From contig NZ_JAERRJ010000008.1 in NCBI RefSeq assembly GCF_016741815.1, forward strand, positions 372,001 to 436,000: a DNA stretch of 64,000 nt, given 5' to 3'. This document shows positions 1-18,151 of this stretch, piece after piece (position 1 is the first letter of the stretch; every line of letters starts with the position of its first letter). The DNA is from Nocardia acididurans. GTDB lineage: Bacteria > Actinomycetota > Actinomycetes > Mycobacteriales > Mycobacteriaceae. Under the pieces are notes generated by a model. It was not told the origin of the DNA. It worked only from the letters and a program-made list of their open reading frames with translations, and searched no databases. The position numbers and the translations under genes are program-made.

Positions 1-30
1 TCCGGACGCGCACCGAAATCCACCGGCGAG

Positions 31-49
31 ATTGGGTAGGCTAACCTTC
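31..49 (+). promoter_or_regulatory. IdeR/DtxR-type iron box
   Basis: The site matches the 19-bp IdeR consensus TTAGGTTAGGCTAACCTAA at 14 of 19 positions by eye; the core GGCTAACCT is intact. It lies about 58 bp upstream of the siderophore-binding lipoprotein start, where iron-bound IdeR would repress the three-gene plus-strand operon. IdeR itself is not in the window, so the regulator is inferred from the motif and the target genes. Confidence 0.7.
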
Positions 50-106
50 TCGAATGGCCATTGCGGCCTGCCGCGCTCGCGGCGCGCGCCGAAAGGATTG
101 GAAGAC

Positions 107-1087
107 ATGGGGTCCACGCAGACTTCGAGACGGTGGATCCGGCTCGGCATCCTCGCCGTCATCGCGACACTGACCGTCGGCGTCAGCGCGTGCGGATCGG
201 CCGAGGACGAGAGCGGCGGTGCGGGCGCGACGGTCACCGTCCAGCACGCCCGCGGCGAAACCCAGATCACCGGCGCCCCGAAACGCATTGTCGCCCTGGG
301 TAATCAGTGGCTGGACACGGTGCTGGCGCTGGATATCACGCCGGTCGGCTACCTCGACAACGTCGCCATCATCGGCGACGGCCGCGCCCCCTGGCAGCCC
401 GACCGCCTCGGCGGCTCGAAGTCCATCTCCAGCACCGGCAATATCGTCGAACAGGTCATCGCGCTCGAACCCGACCTGGTCCTGGTCGACAACTTCATCG
501 CCGACGAGAAGCGCTACGGCGACCTGTCCAAGGTGGTGCCGACCGTGGCGGGCCTGGGCGCGGAGATCACCAGCCCCTGGCAGGATCTGGTCACCACCCT
601 CGGCAAAATCGTGCACGAGCAGGACAAGGCCACCCAGGTGGTGAACGGCCTCAATGCCAAGATCGACGGGCTCGCGGCCGCCAACCCCGGCCTGCGCGGC
701 AAGACCTACGCCAGCACCTGGCTGGGCAGCGCCTCGCAGCTGATGGTGCTGGCCGATCCGAGGGACGGTTCCGGCAAGGTGTTCACCCAGCTGGGCCTGA
801 CCATTCCGGCGAATATTCTCGCGCTCCCGGCCAATCAGGGCCGTGCGTCGCTGTCGACCGAGCGGCTCGAGGAGTTGCAGTCCGATCTGCTGCTGGCCGG
901 CTACTCGGGCAACTTCGACGAGAAGTACCGCGCGCTGCCCGGCTACGCGAATCTCCCGGCGGTGCAGAAGGATGCCGTGGTGTTCCTCACGGTTCAGGAG
1001 ATCACCGTCGTCAATCAGCCGACCGTGCTGACGATCCCCTACATCCTCGACAAGATTTCGCCCGCGCTCGTCAATGCCGCGAAGTGA
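107..1087 (+). CDS. Iron-siderophore ABC transporter substrate-binding lipoprotein
   Basis: A FecB/FepB-like periplasmic-binding-type lipoprotein of 326 aa that should capture ferric siderophore outside the membrane and pass it to an ABC importer not present in this window. The chosen ATG gives a classic lipoprotein signal: basic residues, a hydrophobic stretch, then lipobox VSAC at about residues 29-32. The body has the two-lobed class III binding-protein pattern (KRIVALGNQWLDTVLAL, then LEPDLVLVDNF). An upstream in-frame start at 32 would overlap the iron box and spoil the signal peptide. It is the first gene of an apparent iron-regulated operon with the SagB-like and MbtK-like genes. Its exact ligand is inferred from the NRPS neighbours. 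Confidence 0.88.
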   Translation: MGSTQTSRRWIRLGILAVIATLTVGVSACGSAEDESGGAGATVTVQHARGETQITGAPKRIVALGNQWLDTVLALDITPVGYLDNVAIIGDGRAPWQPDRLGGSKSISSTGNIVEQVIALEPDLVLVDNFIADEKRYGDLSKVVPTVAGLGAEITSPWQDLVTTLGKIVHEQDKATQVVNGLNAKIDGLAAANPGLRGKTYASTWLGSASQLMVLADPRDGSGKVFTQLGLTIPANILALPANQGRASLSTERLEELQSDLLLAGYSGNFDEKYRALPGYANLPAVQKDAVVFLTVQEITVVNQPTVLTIPYILDKISPALVNAAK

Positions 1088-1103
1088 CCACAGGGAAGCC
1101 GAG

Positions 1104-2477
1104 ATGTCCGTGAACACCACGTCCACCCGCGACCGGTATGCCCTGCGCGAGGGTGTCACCTGTCTGCTGACCGCCGACGGCGCGCTGCTGCTGGATCCGC
1201 CCAAACGCAAGGATCTGCCCGCGCTGTCGCCGAATCGGTTGCAGGCCATGCGAATTCTCAAGGCCGGTCCGCTGGAGGCCGAGCAGGCGGCCGATCCCGA
1301 CGTCGGGGCCCTGCTCGACGAGCTGACCGCCGAGGGCTGGCTGGCGACCACCGTGCGCGACGGCGACCGGGAGCTGTACACGATCCGGCCGTTCACCACT
1401 CCCCCGGCCCGCTCCGCCGACGGCGATCCGCGCCCCGACACACTCTCGAAATTCGCTCTGCTGCACCGGGACAGCGACGGATTCGTGCTCGAGCATCCGC
1501 TGTCCTGGTGTGATCTGCGGGTCCACGACGCGCGGGTGCTGGCGCTGCTGGGCGGACAGTCCCCCGCGGATAGCGGCTTGGACCCCGAGCTCGTCGCCCG
1601 GCTCGCCCAGGATCTGCGCTGGGGCGGATTCACCGTCGCCGCAACCGATTCCGAGGACGAGCGCTTCACCACCCGCAGCTGGAGCGCCCCGGACCTGTGG
1701 TTCCACCGGCGCAGTACGCTCGGCCCCCGCACCCTGACCTGGGAGCACTTCGGCCCGACCAAGTGGGCGAAACCGTCCTTCCCGCAACCGATCGCGCGCA
1801 AGCCCGCGTATCCGGGCGAAGCCGTCGCGCTCACCGCGCCGGACCTGGATTCGCTGCGCATCACCGATCCGAGCCTCACCGATGTGCTCGAGGACCGCTA
1901 CTCCTGCCGCGCGTTCGACGAGGCCGCGCCGATCACCGCCGATCAGCTCGGCGAGCTGCTCTACCGCGCCGCGCGCACCCGTGGCGTGCGTTCGGCGGGC
2001 CCCGGCGAGGAGCTCGTGTCCCGGCCCTACCCATCGGGCGGCAGCGTCTACGAACTGGAGATCTACCCGATCATCCGGCATGTGTCCGGCCTGGAATCCG
2101 GTATGTACCACTACGATTCGTTCGATCACGTGCTGCGCCCGGTCGCGCCGATCGATTCCCCGGCGGTGCAGAAACTGATCAGCTCCACCTCCGCCACCCT
2201 GGCCGACGGCGGTCTGCCGCAGGTGGTCCTGGTGGTCGCCGCCCGCTCCGGTCGCGTCATGTGGACCTATGAGCAGGTGGCCTACGCGAGCATCCTCAAG
2301 CATGTGGGCGTGCTCATGCAGACCGTGTATCTCGCCGCCACCGCCATGGGATTGGGCACCTGCGCCCAGGGCTTCAGTGACACCGCGGCGTTCGTCGGCG
2401 CGACCGGCGTCGACGAGCTCGAGGAATGCAATGTCGGCAGCATCATCATCGGATCCCCGGCGGCGAACGCCCGCTGA
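1104..2477 (+). CDS. SagB/ThcOx-type FMN dehydrogenase (azoline oxidase candidate)
   Basis: 457 aa. The C-terminal half is a nitroreductase-fold SagB-type domain (YSCRAFDEAAPITADQLGEL, RPYPSGGSVYELEIYPIIR, LAATAMGLGTCAQGF). The N-terminal roughly 200 residues look like the winged-helix or adaptor part seen in this family. SagB enzymes oxidise thiazolines or oxazolines to aromatic azoles with FMN. Its position 16 bp behind the lipoprotein gene, in a siderophore locus whose ArCP-Cy-A-PCP synthetase should form an oxazoline, suggests it makes the oxazole ring typical of nocobactins. Mycobactins keep the oxazoline and lack this step. The ATG at 1104 has an AGGGAAG ribosome site. The ring-oxidation role is inference. 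Confidence 0.82.
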   Translation: MSVNTTSTRDRYALREGVTCLLTADGALLLDPPKRKDLPALSPNRLQAMRILKAGPLEAEQAADPDVGALLDELTAEGWLATTVRDGDRELYTIRPFTTPPARSADGDPRPDTLSKFALLHRDSDGFVLEHPLSWCDLRVHDARVLALLGGQSPADSGLDPELVARLAQDLRWGGFTVAATDSEDERFTTRSWSAPDLWFHRRSTLGPRTLTWEHFGPTKWAKPSFPQPIARKPAYPGEAVALTAPDLDSLRITDPSLTDVLEDRYSCRAFDEAAPITADQLGELLYRAARTRGVRSAGPGEELVSRPYPSGGSVYELEIYPIIRHVSGLESGMYHYDSFDHVLRPVAPIDSPAVQKLISSTSATLADGGLPQVVLVVAARSGRVMWTYEQVAYASILKHVGVLMQTVYLAATAMGLGTCAQGFSDTAAFVGATGVDELEECNVGSIIIGSPAANAR

Positions 2478-2533
2478 GGCTCGCCCGCTTCCGCGTACCA
2501 ACAGATCCATCTACCTGAAGGGAGCCATGCCCG

Positions 2534-3238
2534 ATGGAGCACCACGGGACCCCCTATCGACTGGCCCGTGAGCTGCTCGACGCTCCGGAGGCGATCCGCC
2601 GGATCCCCGCGCCCGAGCTGCCGGTCTTCGACGCGTCCTTCGCGCTGCGGCTCGCGGACCCGCAGGGCGACGATCCGGCGATGCTGGAGGAGTGGATGGC
2701 CCGCCCGCACCTGCTCGAGACCTGGGAGCAGGCGTGGTCGGCCGACCGCCGCCGCCAGGACTGGGAGGCGCAGCTGGCCGGAACCTATTCGCGCCCCTGC
2801 ATTCTCGCCTTCGACTTCGCCGCGCTCGGGCAGCCCGAACTCGGGGTGCGCGATATCGCCTATGTCGAGCTGTACCGCGCGGCCCGCGACGAGATCGGAA
2901 ACCTCTACGATTGCGACGGCCACGACGTGGGCGTGCACATCGCCACGGCCGATCCGGCGCTGACCGGGCGCGGTCTCATGTCGGGCTGGCTGCGCGATCT
3001 CGGCGCGGCTCTGTTCGCCGCCGAGCCGGAATGCGGCCGGATCCTGCTCGATCCCGATCACCGCAATATCGCGATCCAGCGCGCCATCACCAAGTACGAC
3101 TGGCGCAAGATCGGCACCTTCGACGTCCGCGTGGACCGCCGAATCGCGTTGTACGCCAAGACTCGTGCCGGAGCGGCGCTGCCGGTGGCCCGGCCGGAGC
3201 TGCTGGTATCCGAGGTGTCGGGCACCGCCACCCACTGA
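2534..3238 (+). CDS. MbtK/IucB-type GNAT acyltransferase
   Basis: 234 aa, GNAT fold of the siderophore acyltransferase type (Acetyltransf_8). Family-like stretches are RPHLLETWEQAWSADRR, AYVELYRAARDEIG, DGHDVGVHIAT and the acyl-CoA-binding region LTGRGLMSGWLRDLGAAL. MbtK acylates the N6-hydroxylysine of mycobactin with a fatty chain, and IucB acetylates hydroxylysine. By context this gene would acylate the hydroxylysine arm of the siderophore in the cytosol. It is the third gene of the IdeR-boxed operon and ends at the bidirectional terminator. Two ATGs (2527 and 2534) follow AAGGGAG; only 2534 is in frame. Confidence 0.85.
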   Translation: MEHHGTPYRLARELLDAPEAIRRIPAPELPVFDASFALRLADPQGDDPAMLEEWMARPHLLETWEQAWSADRRRQDWEAQLAGTYSRPCILAFDFAALGQPELGVRDIAYVELYRAARDEIGNLYDCDGHDVGVHIATADPALTGRGLMSGWLRDLGAALFAAEPECGRILLDPDHRNIAIQRAITKYDWRKIGTFDVRVDRRIALYAKTRAGAALPVARPELLVSEVSGTATH

Positions 3239-3253
3239 GCGAACCCACCACAG

Positions 3254-3297
3254 CGAACGGCCCCGGTCGATCCTTTCGGATCGGCCGGGGCCGTTCG
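3254..3297. terminator. Bidirectional intrinsic terminator
   Basis: A 20-bp stem (CGAACGGCCCCGG arm, then a GATCC segment) with a TTTC loop and one G-U-compatible position. It lies between the convergent 2534-3238 gene and the first NRPS, so it should stop both operons. There is no long U tract, as is common in actinobacteria. Confidence 0.85.
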
Positions 3298-3307
3298 GTT
3301 CTCGCGG

Positions 3308-8371
<5,064 letters not shown>

Positions 8372-8412
8372 GGCGGTCCTTCGAATCGAAGCGGGTCAGG
8401 GAAGTCCGGGTG

Positions 8413-13002
<4,590 letters not shown>

Positions 13003-13129
13003 GAGAGCAAACTCCTGGCAGACAAGTCAACGTGGACAGCTGTCGCGGGCGAATTCGCCTGCGACATGCCCGGTTACGCCGCCGTCCCCGGTGGGGGTCG
13101 GGCACACGTTAAACCAAGGCAAGCCTACT

Positions 13130-13148
13130 ATAGGGAAGGCTCACCTTA
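13130..13148 (-). promoter_or_regulatory. IdeR-type iron box for the NRPS operon
   Basis: 14 of 19 matches to the IdeR consensus by eye. A weaker, directly adjoining second box (about 11 of 19) may occupy 13110-13128, giving a tandem arrangement. It sits upstream of the GTG at 13002 in the shared promoter region 13003-13289. Confidence 0.62.
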
Positions 13149-13206
13149 CTAGCTACACGGGGGCTGCCGTGACGGTCGGCGCCAGCGACTTCACAAATAC
13201 AGTACC

Positions 13207-13225
13207 TTTGCCTAGCCTTACCTAA
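13207..13225 (+). promoter_or_regulatory. IdeR-type iron box for secreted protein
   Basis: 15 of 19 matches (counting C or G at the centre), with the half CTTACCTAA nearly perfect. It lies 65 bp upstream of the ATG at 13290 and serves the small secreted protein. Together with 13130-13148 it makes this intergenic region a divergent iron-controlled promoter. Confidence 0.68.
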
Positions 13226-13289
13226 ATGCGCGATGGAACGCTGTGGCGTACTGGTTGCGCCCAACGGATCCCGAGATCGGAGTACCCAG

Positions 13290-13757
13290 ATGAGCAGTAA
13301 GAGAATTCGTTTCGGCGCCCTCGCCTTCGCCGCCGCGGCAGTGCTGGGAACCGTCGGTTCGGTGACCACCGCGACCGTCGCGAACGCCGCCCCGGCCTTC
13401 TCCCCCATGCGCGCGCAAGCTCCCAGCACCGGCGAACTGCGCTCGGGCCTGGCAGTCGCGTTCAACGCCAACGCCTCCCGTGCCGCACGCGCCGCCGAGC
13501 TGGAAGGCGGCGAGTCCGGCCTGCCCGCCTTCGACCGCGCGGCCATGCTGATCTCGATCGCCCCCGCCAGCTGGCGCTGGGACGTGACCGGTCCGGTCAC
13601 CCAGAACGGCGACGTCACCTCCGCCGTGCTCTACACCGCCACCGACGGATACGAGCCGTGGACCTTCGACGTCACCTGGAAGCTCATCGACGGGAAGTGG
13701 AAGTTCAGCCGCGAATCGACCTGCACCATCGCGAATTTCGTGGGCGCGTCCTGCTGA
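13290..13757 (+). CDS. Small secreted protein, Mtb12-like, iron-boxed
   Basis: 155 aa with a clear Sec signal peptide (basic start, hydrophobic AAAAVLGTVGSV, likely cleavage after ANA-A near residue 35). The mature part resembles the low-molecular-weight antigen Mtb12 / NTF2-like secreted family of mycolata: an aromatic C-terminal sheet (WTFDVTWKLIDGKWKFS) and two late cysteines. The start was set by GGAG 9 bp upstream of the ATG; the longer start has no signal sequence. It lies alone between two NRPS genes, reads against them, and follows its own iron box. The same architecture recurs at 19584-20066. Function is unknown; an extracytoplasmic siderophore or iron role is inferred only from regulation and position. 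Confidence 0.82.
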   Translation: MSSKRIRFGALAFAAAAVLGTVGSVTTATVANAAPAFSPMRAQAPSTGELRSGLAVAFNANASRAARAAELEGGESGLPAFDRAAMLISIAPASWRWDVTGPVTQNGDVTSAVLYTATDGYEPWTFDVTWKLIDGKWKFSRESTCTIANFVGASC

Positions 13758-13799
13758 GTTCGAGAATGTGATCTTCGCCGCGCGGGCGGAGATCAGCGC

Positions 13800-13828
13800 G
13801 AACGGCCCGCCGAATCGGCGGGCCGTTC
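13800..13828. terminator. Bidirectional hairpin terminator
   Basis: A perfect 13-bp GC-rich stem (GAACGGCCCGCCG) with a 3-nt loop between the convergent secreted-protein gene and the ArCP-Cy-A-PCP NRPS. It would terminate both. Confidence 0.85.
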
Positions 13829-13847
13829 TGCTGTGTCCCGGCACCGA

Positions 13848-16800
13848 TTATTCGACCGCCAACACCTGCTCGTCGGTCATCGCGGCGATATCCAGGTACA
13901 GCTGCGCGACCGCTTCGAGCCGATCCGGATGTCCCAGTTCGGTTTCGCGGGCCAGCAGACGCTGGGCCAGTACCGCCACCGTGCGGCCGATCAACAGATC
14001 GCCCACGAGGGCGTGATCGACATCGAGCCACTCCCGCACCCGCGCGACCGTGGTGGTCGCGAGCACCGAATCACCACCCGCGCTGAAGAAGTCGTCGTTC
14101 GGGCCGATCCGCTCGACGTTCAGCACCTCGGCCACGATCGCACACAGGGCGCGTTCCAGGTCGGTGCGCGGTTCGGCATCCAGATCGTCGGACGCCGACG
14201 GTGCGAGCAGCGCGGTCACCGCGCGGCGGTCGAGTTTCCCGTTGGCGGTCAACGGCATCTGCTCCAGCAGTTCCACGCGCGTGGGAATCATGTAGCCGGG
14301 CAGCACATCCGGGAGCGTGGCGAGCAGTTCGTCCGCGGTGCCGTCGAATCCGGCCACGGCGGCCACCAGGCGCGGCGCACTCGTCCCGACGATCGCCGCG
14401 ACGGCGTGCCGGACACCCGGGGCGGCGCGCAGCGCACTCTCGACCTCACCGAGCTCCACCCGGTACCCGCGGATCTGCACCTGATGGTCTGCGCGACCGA
14501 GGAATTCGATGGTGCCGTCCGGCCAGTACCGGGCCATGTCACCGGTGCGGTACCAGCGCAGGCCCTGGTATTCGACGAACCGCTCGGCGGTCTTCTCCGG
14601 ATCGTTGCGGTAACCGGCGGCGACATTCGCGCCGCCGACCCAGAATTCGCCGGGCACCCAGTCCGGGCAGTCCCGCCCGGCCGAACTCACCACGCGGCAG
14701 CGCACATTGCGCAGCGGGACGCCGAACGGCACCGTGCGCCAGTGCGCGGGCGGATCCGAGACCTCGCAGATGGTGTTGTGGATCGAGGTCTCGGTGGCCC
14801 CGCCCAGACCCGAGAAGCGAGCGCCGGGAACCTGTTTCGCCAACCGGCGGGCCAGATCCGCACCCACCCAGTCGCCGCCGAGGGTCACCGCGCGCAGGGA
14901 ATCGCCGAGGGTGTCGCCGCCGATCTCCAGGATCATGTCCAGCATGCTGGGCACGCAGTTGAGGATCGACACCCGGTGCGCGCGCAGCAGTTCCACCCAG
15001 CTGGTGGCCTCCTCCCGCTGGCGGGCGGTCACCGAGACGATCGAGCCGCCGACGGCGAACATGCCGAAGATGTCGTACACCGAGGCATCGAATTCCAAGG
15101 CGGACAGGGCCAATACGCGGTCCCGGTGATCGACGTCGAACCAGATGTTGACCGCGTCGATGGTGTTCATCGCGCCGCTATGCGGGACGTCGACGCCCTT
15201 GGGGACGCCGGTGGAGCCGGAGGTGAACAGCACGTACGCGATCGACGACGGATCCGGGAGCACCGGCTCCGCCAGCGGTTCGGCATGCATGCGCGCCTGC
15301 GACAGCGGAATACACCGCACCTGCGCGTCACCCATATCGCGGCCGTCCGCGACCAGGGCGGCCACCACCTCACCGGTGCGCAGGATCTCCGCCCGCCGCT
15401 TCACCGGCTGGTCGAATCCGATCGGCACGTAGGTCGCGCCCGCCGCCAGCACGCCCGCGACGGCGAGAATCTGCTCCGGCCCCTTGGGGAGCTGCACGGC
15501 GACGGTATCGCCCGGCACCACGCCCGCGGCGCGCAGCTCGCCCGCGACCGCGAGGGCCTGGTCGGCCAGTTCACGGTAGCTCCAGCCACCGTCGACACCG
15601 TCGATGGTCCACACCACCGCCGGGGAGTCCGGCGTGCTCGCGGCGTGCTCGAACAGTCCGGTGTGCAGGGCGCGCCCGGAGACCGGGCCGTCGGTGGCGT
15701 TCACCGCCGCGCGAACCTTGCTCTGTTCCAACGGCAGTCGCACCGCCGCTTCGGCCGCCCAGCCGGACTCGTCGGCCAGACGCGCGACGGCCGCGGTGTA
15801 GGTGGCGAACATATCGGCGACCATGCCCTCGGGGAATGCCGACTCACGGACGTCCCAGTTCAGCAGCAGGCCGCCGCGCACCTCGGTCACCTGTGCGTCC
15901 AGCAGCACCTGCGGTCCCTGCGAGATGATCCAGACCGGCTCGCCGAAGGTGTCGGTCACCGAGTCGGCGAACAGCTCACCCAGGTTCAGCGCACTCGTGT
16001 AGACCACGGGCGCGAGCACCGGCTCACCCCGGTAACGGCCCAGGTCGCGCAGCACCTCGAGGCCGGAATAGGCAGTGTGCGAAGCGCTTTCGTGCATGGT
16101 GCGCTGCAGCTGGCGGGCGCGGTCGGCCACGGTCACATCGGCGGAGACGTCGACCTCGAGCATGATCGAGGAGGTGAAGTCGCCGATCACCCGATCGATA
16201 TCGGTGGAGACCGGTTCCCGGTGGAACAGCGGCACATTCAGCAGGAAGCGGCTCTGCGCCGACCAGCCGCCGATGGTGTCGGCGAAGACGGCCGCCAGGG
16301 CCATGGCCGGGGTGATGCCGCGCGCGTGCGCCGCGTCCAGCAGGCGCTGTTTGGCCTCGGCCTCGAGCCAGTAGTTGTAGCGCACGGTGCGGTGCGGGTC
16401 GGTGCGCTCCGACACCGGAATGGTGGGAAGTTCCGGGGCAGAAGGCATTTCGGTGAGCCGGTCCTGCCACCAGGCGCGGTCGCGTTCGCGCGCCTGCGCA
16501 TCGGCGGTGCGCTCGGTGCGGTAGCGCCGGTAGCTGTAGCTCTCCGGTGTCAGCATGCCGCCGTGGTAGAGCTCGGCCAGATCCGAGATCAGCACCCGGT
16601 AGCTCATCGCGTCACCGGCGAGCATGTCCACATCGAGGTGCAGGCGGGTGCGACCGTCCGGCAGCAGGGTCAGGGCGATGTCGAGCACCTGGCCGTCCTC
16701 GATGGCCAAGCGCTGGTGAGTCTTCTCCTCGCGCAGTCGTTCCAGCTCGTTGCCGGCCTCGGCCTCGGACCGGTCCCGCAGATCGACCAGCTGGTAGGTC

Positions 16801-17396
16801 GGGCGACCCGGCGCGTTCATCGTCTGCTGGGTGCCGTCGGGTAGGAATCGGGTGCGCAGCATGGGGTGCGCGGCGACCAGTGCGTCGGCCGCCTGCTCGA
16901 ACCGCACCGGATCGACTCCGGCACCGTCGAATTCGACGTAGAGGTGCGCGGCGACGCCACCGAGATCCTGTTCGTCGGCGCGGCCGATCCAGTAGGCGTG
17001 CTGCATGGTCGCCATCGGGAACGGCTCGAACTCGGCGTCGTCCGCGGGTGCCGACGGCGGCGAATCCTGTTGGGTGACGGTATTTTCCGGCTCGGCGACG
17101 GGGGCGGCGGCTTCCGGCCCCCCGAGCAGGTTCGCCCACTCGGCGACGGTCGGCGACTGTGCGAGCTGCGCGAAGTTGATATCGGCGCCGCGCTTGCGCC
17201 ATCCGCCCGCGAGTTTCATGGTCCGGATGGAGTCCAGGCCCAGCTGGATCAGGTCGGCGTCATCGGCGATCTCGGCGGCGGGAATTCCCAGCTGCGCGGC
17301 GATCGCCTCGCGGATCTCGCCCGGACCGATCAGCGAACCGGCCCGGGTGCCCGCCGAACGAGCCGATCCGTCACCCATACCCTGTGCTGGCTCCAT
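13848..17396 (-). CDS. Siderophore NRPS, ArCP-Cy-A-PCP (phenyloxazoline synthase type)
   Basis: 1182 aa. The N-terminal aryl carrier has its serine at about 56 (LGLDSIRTMKLAGGWRKRG, very MbtB-like) and should hold salicylate. The next domain (about 120-560) is a heterocyclization domain, shown by the DxxxxDxxS signature at D257-D262-S265 instead of HHxxxDG. The adenylation domain (about 590-1075) has the Cy-partner signature SGLGGATET. Specificity residues read by eye are D-A-Y-N-T-G-G-I, so Ser, Thr or Cys is possible. The terminal carrier serine is near 1110. MbtB is similar but usually longer; no thioesterase is visible here, as expected for a nocobactin-like line. The product would be a salicyl-oxazoline thioester handed to the other NRPSs. 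Confidence 0.9.
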   Translation of the reverse strand: MEPAQGMGDGSARSAGTRAGSLIGPGEIREAIAAQLGIPAAEIADDADLIQLGLDSIRTMKLAGGWRKRGADINFAQLAQSPTVAEWANLLGGPEAAAPVAEPENTVTQQDSPPSAPADDAEFEPFPMATMQHAYWIGRADEQDLGGVAAHLYVEFDGAGVDPVRFEQAADALVAAHPMLRTRFLPDGTQQTMNAPGRPTYQLVDLRDRSEAEAGNELERLREEKTHQRLAIEDGQVLDIALTLLPDGRTRLHLDVDMLAGDAMSYRVLISDLAELYHGGMLTPESYSYRRYRTERTADAQARERDRAWWQDRLTEMPSAPELPTIPVSERTDPHRTVRYNYWLEAEAKQRLLDAAHARGITPAMALAAVFADTIGGWSAQSRFLLNVPLFHREPVSTDIDRVIGDFTSSIMLEVDVSADVTVADRARQLQRTMHESASHTAYSGLEVLRDLGRYRGEPVLAPVVYTSALNLGELFADSVTDTFGEPVWIISQGPQVLLDAQVTEVRGGLLLNWDVRESAFPEGMVADMFATYTAAVARLADESGWAAEAAVRLPLEQSKVRAAVNATDGPVSGRALHTGLFEHAASTPDSPAVVWTIDGVDGGWSYRELADQALAVAGELRAAGVVPGDTVAVQLPKGPEQILAVAGVLAAGATYVPIGFDQPVKRRAEILRTGEVVAALVADGRDMGDAQVRCIPLSQARMHAEPLAEPVLPDPSSIAYVLFTSGSTGVPKGVDVPHSGAMNTIDAVNIWFDVDHRDRVLALSALEFDASVYDIFGMFAVGGSIVSVTARQREEATSWVELLRAHRVSILNCVPSMLDMILEIGGDTLGDSLRAVTLGGDWVGADLARRLAKQVPGARFSGLGGATETSIHNTICEVSDPPAHWRTVPFGVPLRNVRCRVVSSAGRDCPDWVPGEFWVGGANVAAGYRNDPEKTAERFVEYQGLRWYRTGDMARYWPDGTIEFLGRADHQVQIRGYRVELGEVESALRAAPGVRHAVAAIVGTSAPRLVAAVAGFDGTADELLATLPDVLPGYMIPTRVELLEQMPLTANGKLDRRAVTALLAPSASDDLDAEPRTDLERALCAIVAEVLNVERIGPNDDFFSAGGDSVLATTTVARVREWLDVDHALVGDLLIGRTVAVLAQRLLARETELGHPDRLEAVAQLYLDIAAMTDEQVLAVE

Positions 17397-17475
17397 GTGC
17401 CGCTTTCACTCCTTGTGCGCCACCCGCCGATCGTTGGCGGGCCTGATATCTCTGCCATCAGACTAACCCACCAAC

Positions 17476-17494
17476 AAAGGTTTGCCTTACCTAG
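17476..17494 (-). promoter_or_regulatory. IdeR-type iron box for the Cy-domain NRPS
   Basis: 14 of 19 matches to the IdeR consensus, 80 bp upstream of the NRPS ATG at 17396. The box overlaps the last bases of the upstream TetR gene (stop at 17491-17493), so the two transcripts are physically interleaved. Confidence 0.62.
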
Positions 17495-18090
17495 CTTCCC
17501 GGCGACAGGGCCAATCCGCCCAGGAGGTCGTGTACGAGGCGCTGCGCCTGCGCGCGAGCCTGCCGCGGATCGTCGTTCTCGGTGATGTGCAGGGACAGTT
17601 CGGTGAGCGCGCCGTAGAAGGCGGCCGCGATGAGCTCGGCGGGATGGGTGCGGATCAGGCCCGCTTCCAGCAGGGTCCGTACCGCGTCGACGATCAGGCC
17701 GCCGAGATGGCGCTGGTCCAGCTCACGCCAGCGCTGCCAGCCCAGGCCGATCGGCCCCTGGAGCAGGACGATGTGGCGATATCCCGGTTCGGCGCAGATG
17801 TCGAGGAACTCCGCCACACCCCGGTCGACCCGGTCGAAGGGTTCGGACGCCGATTCGATGGCCGCGCGAATGCGTTGCGCCGCACGGCTTTCCAAGTCAT
17901 CGACCACCGCCTCGAAGAGGCCGCGCTTACCGTCGAAGTGGTGGTAGAGCGCGCCGCGGGTCAACCCGGCGGCACGGACCAGTTCCTCCGCGGCCAGGTC
18001 GGCGTAGTCGCGTTCGGCGAACAGGCGGCCGGCGGCTTCGAGCAGGGCCTGCCGGGTGTTCTCCGCATACCTCCCGCGAAAGGATTCCAT
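17491..18090 (-). CDS. TetR-family repressor, divergent from flavin oxidase
   Basis: 199 aa. The N-terminal helix-turn-helix (residues about 8-55: TRQALLEAAGRLFAERDYAD, then GALYHHFDGKRGLFEAVV) is typical TetR; the C-terminal part resembles TetR_C ligand domains. It starts 61 bp from the divergent amine-oxidase-like gene. The intervening DNA carries three phased palindromes (18089-18137), one of which begins inside its own start codon, so autorepression together with control of the oxidase is likely. The ligand is unknown. It lies within the siderophore region but has no obvious iron link. Confidence 0.88.
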   Translation of the reverse strand: MESFRGRYAENTRQALLEAAGRLFAERDYADLAAEELVRAAGLTRGALYHHFDGKRGLFEAVVDDLESRAAQRIRAAIESASEPFDRVDRGVAEFLDICAEPGYRHIVLLQGPIGLGWQRWRELDQRHLGGLIVDAVRTLLEAGLIRTHPAELIAAAFYGALTELSLHITENDDPRQARAQAQRLVHDLLGGLALSPGS

Positions 18091-18137
18091 ACAGAATGAA
18101 TATCACATACAGTCTGTATGTCAGATACACGTTGTAT
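18089..18137. promoter_or_regulatory. Triple TetR operator, 18-bp phasing
   Basis: Three copies of ATACA-N3-TGTAT begin at 18089, 18107 and 18125, exactly 18 bp apart. The second (ATACAGTCTGTAT) and third (ATACACGTTGTAT) are perfect; the first has one mismatch (TGAAT). They fill the gap between the divergent TetR and flavin oxidase starts and are the obvious binding sites of the adjacent TetR. Confidence 0.8.
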
Positions 18138-18151
18138 GAAAGCCGGTTGCC

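Noticed and set aside
13833..16844. 1003-aa antisense frame over the Cy-domain NRPS
   Set aside because: No recognisable domains; Arg/His-rich composition of a shadow frame.
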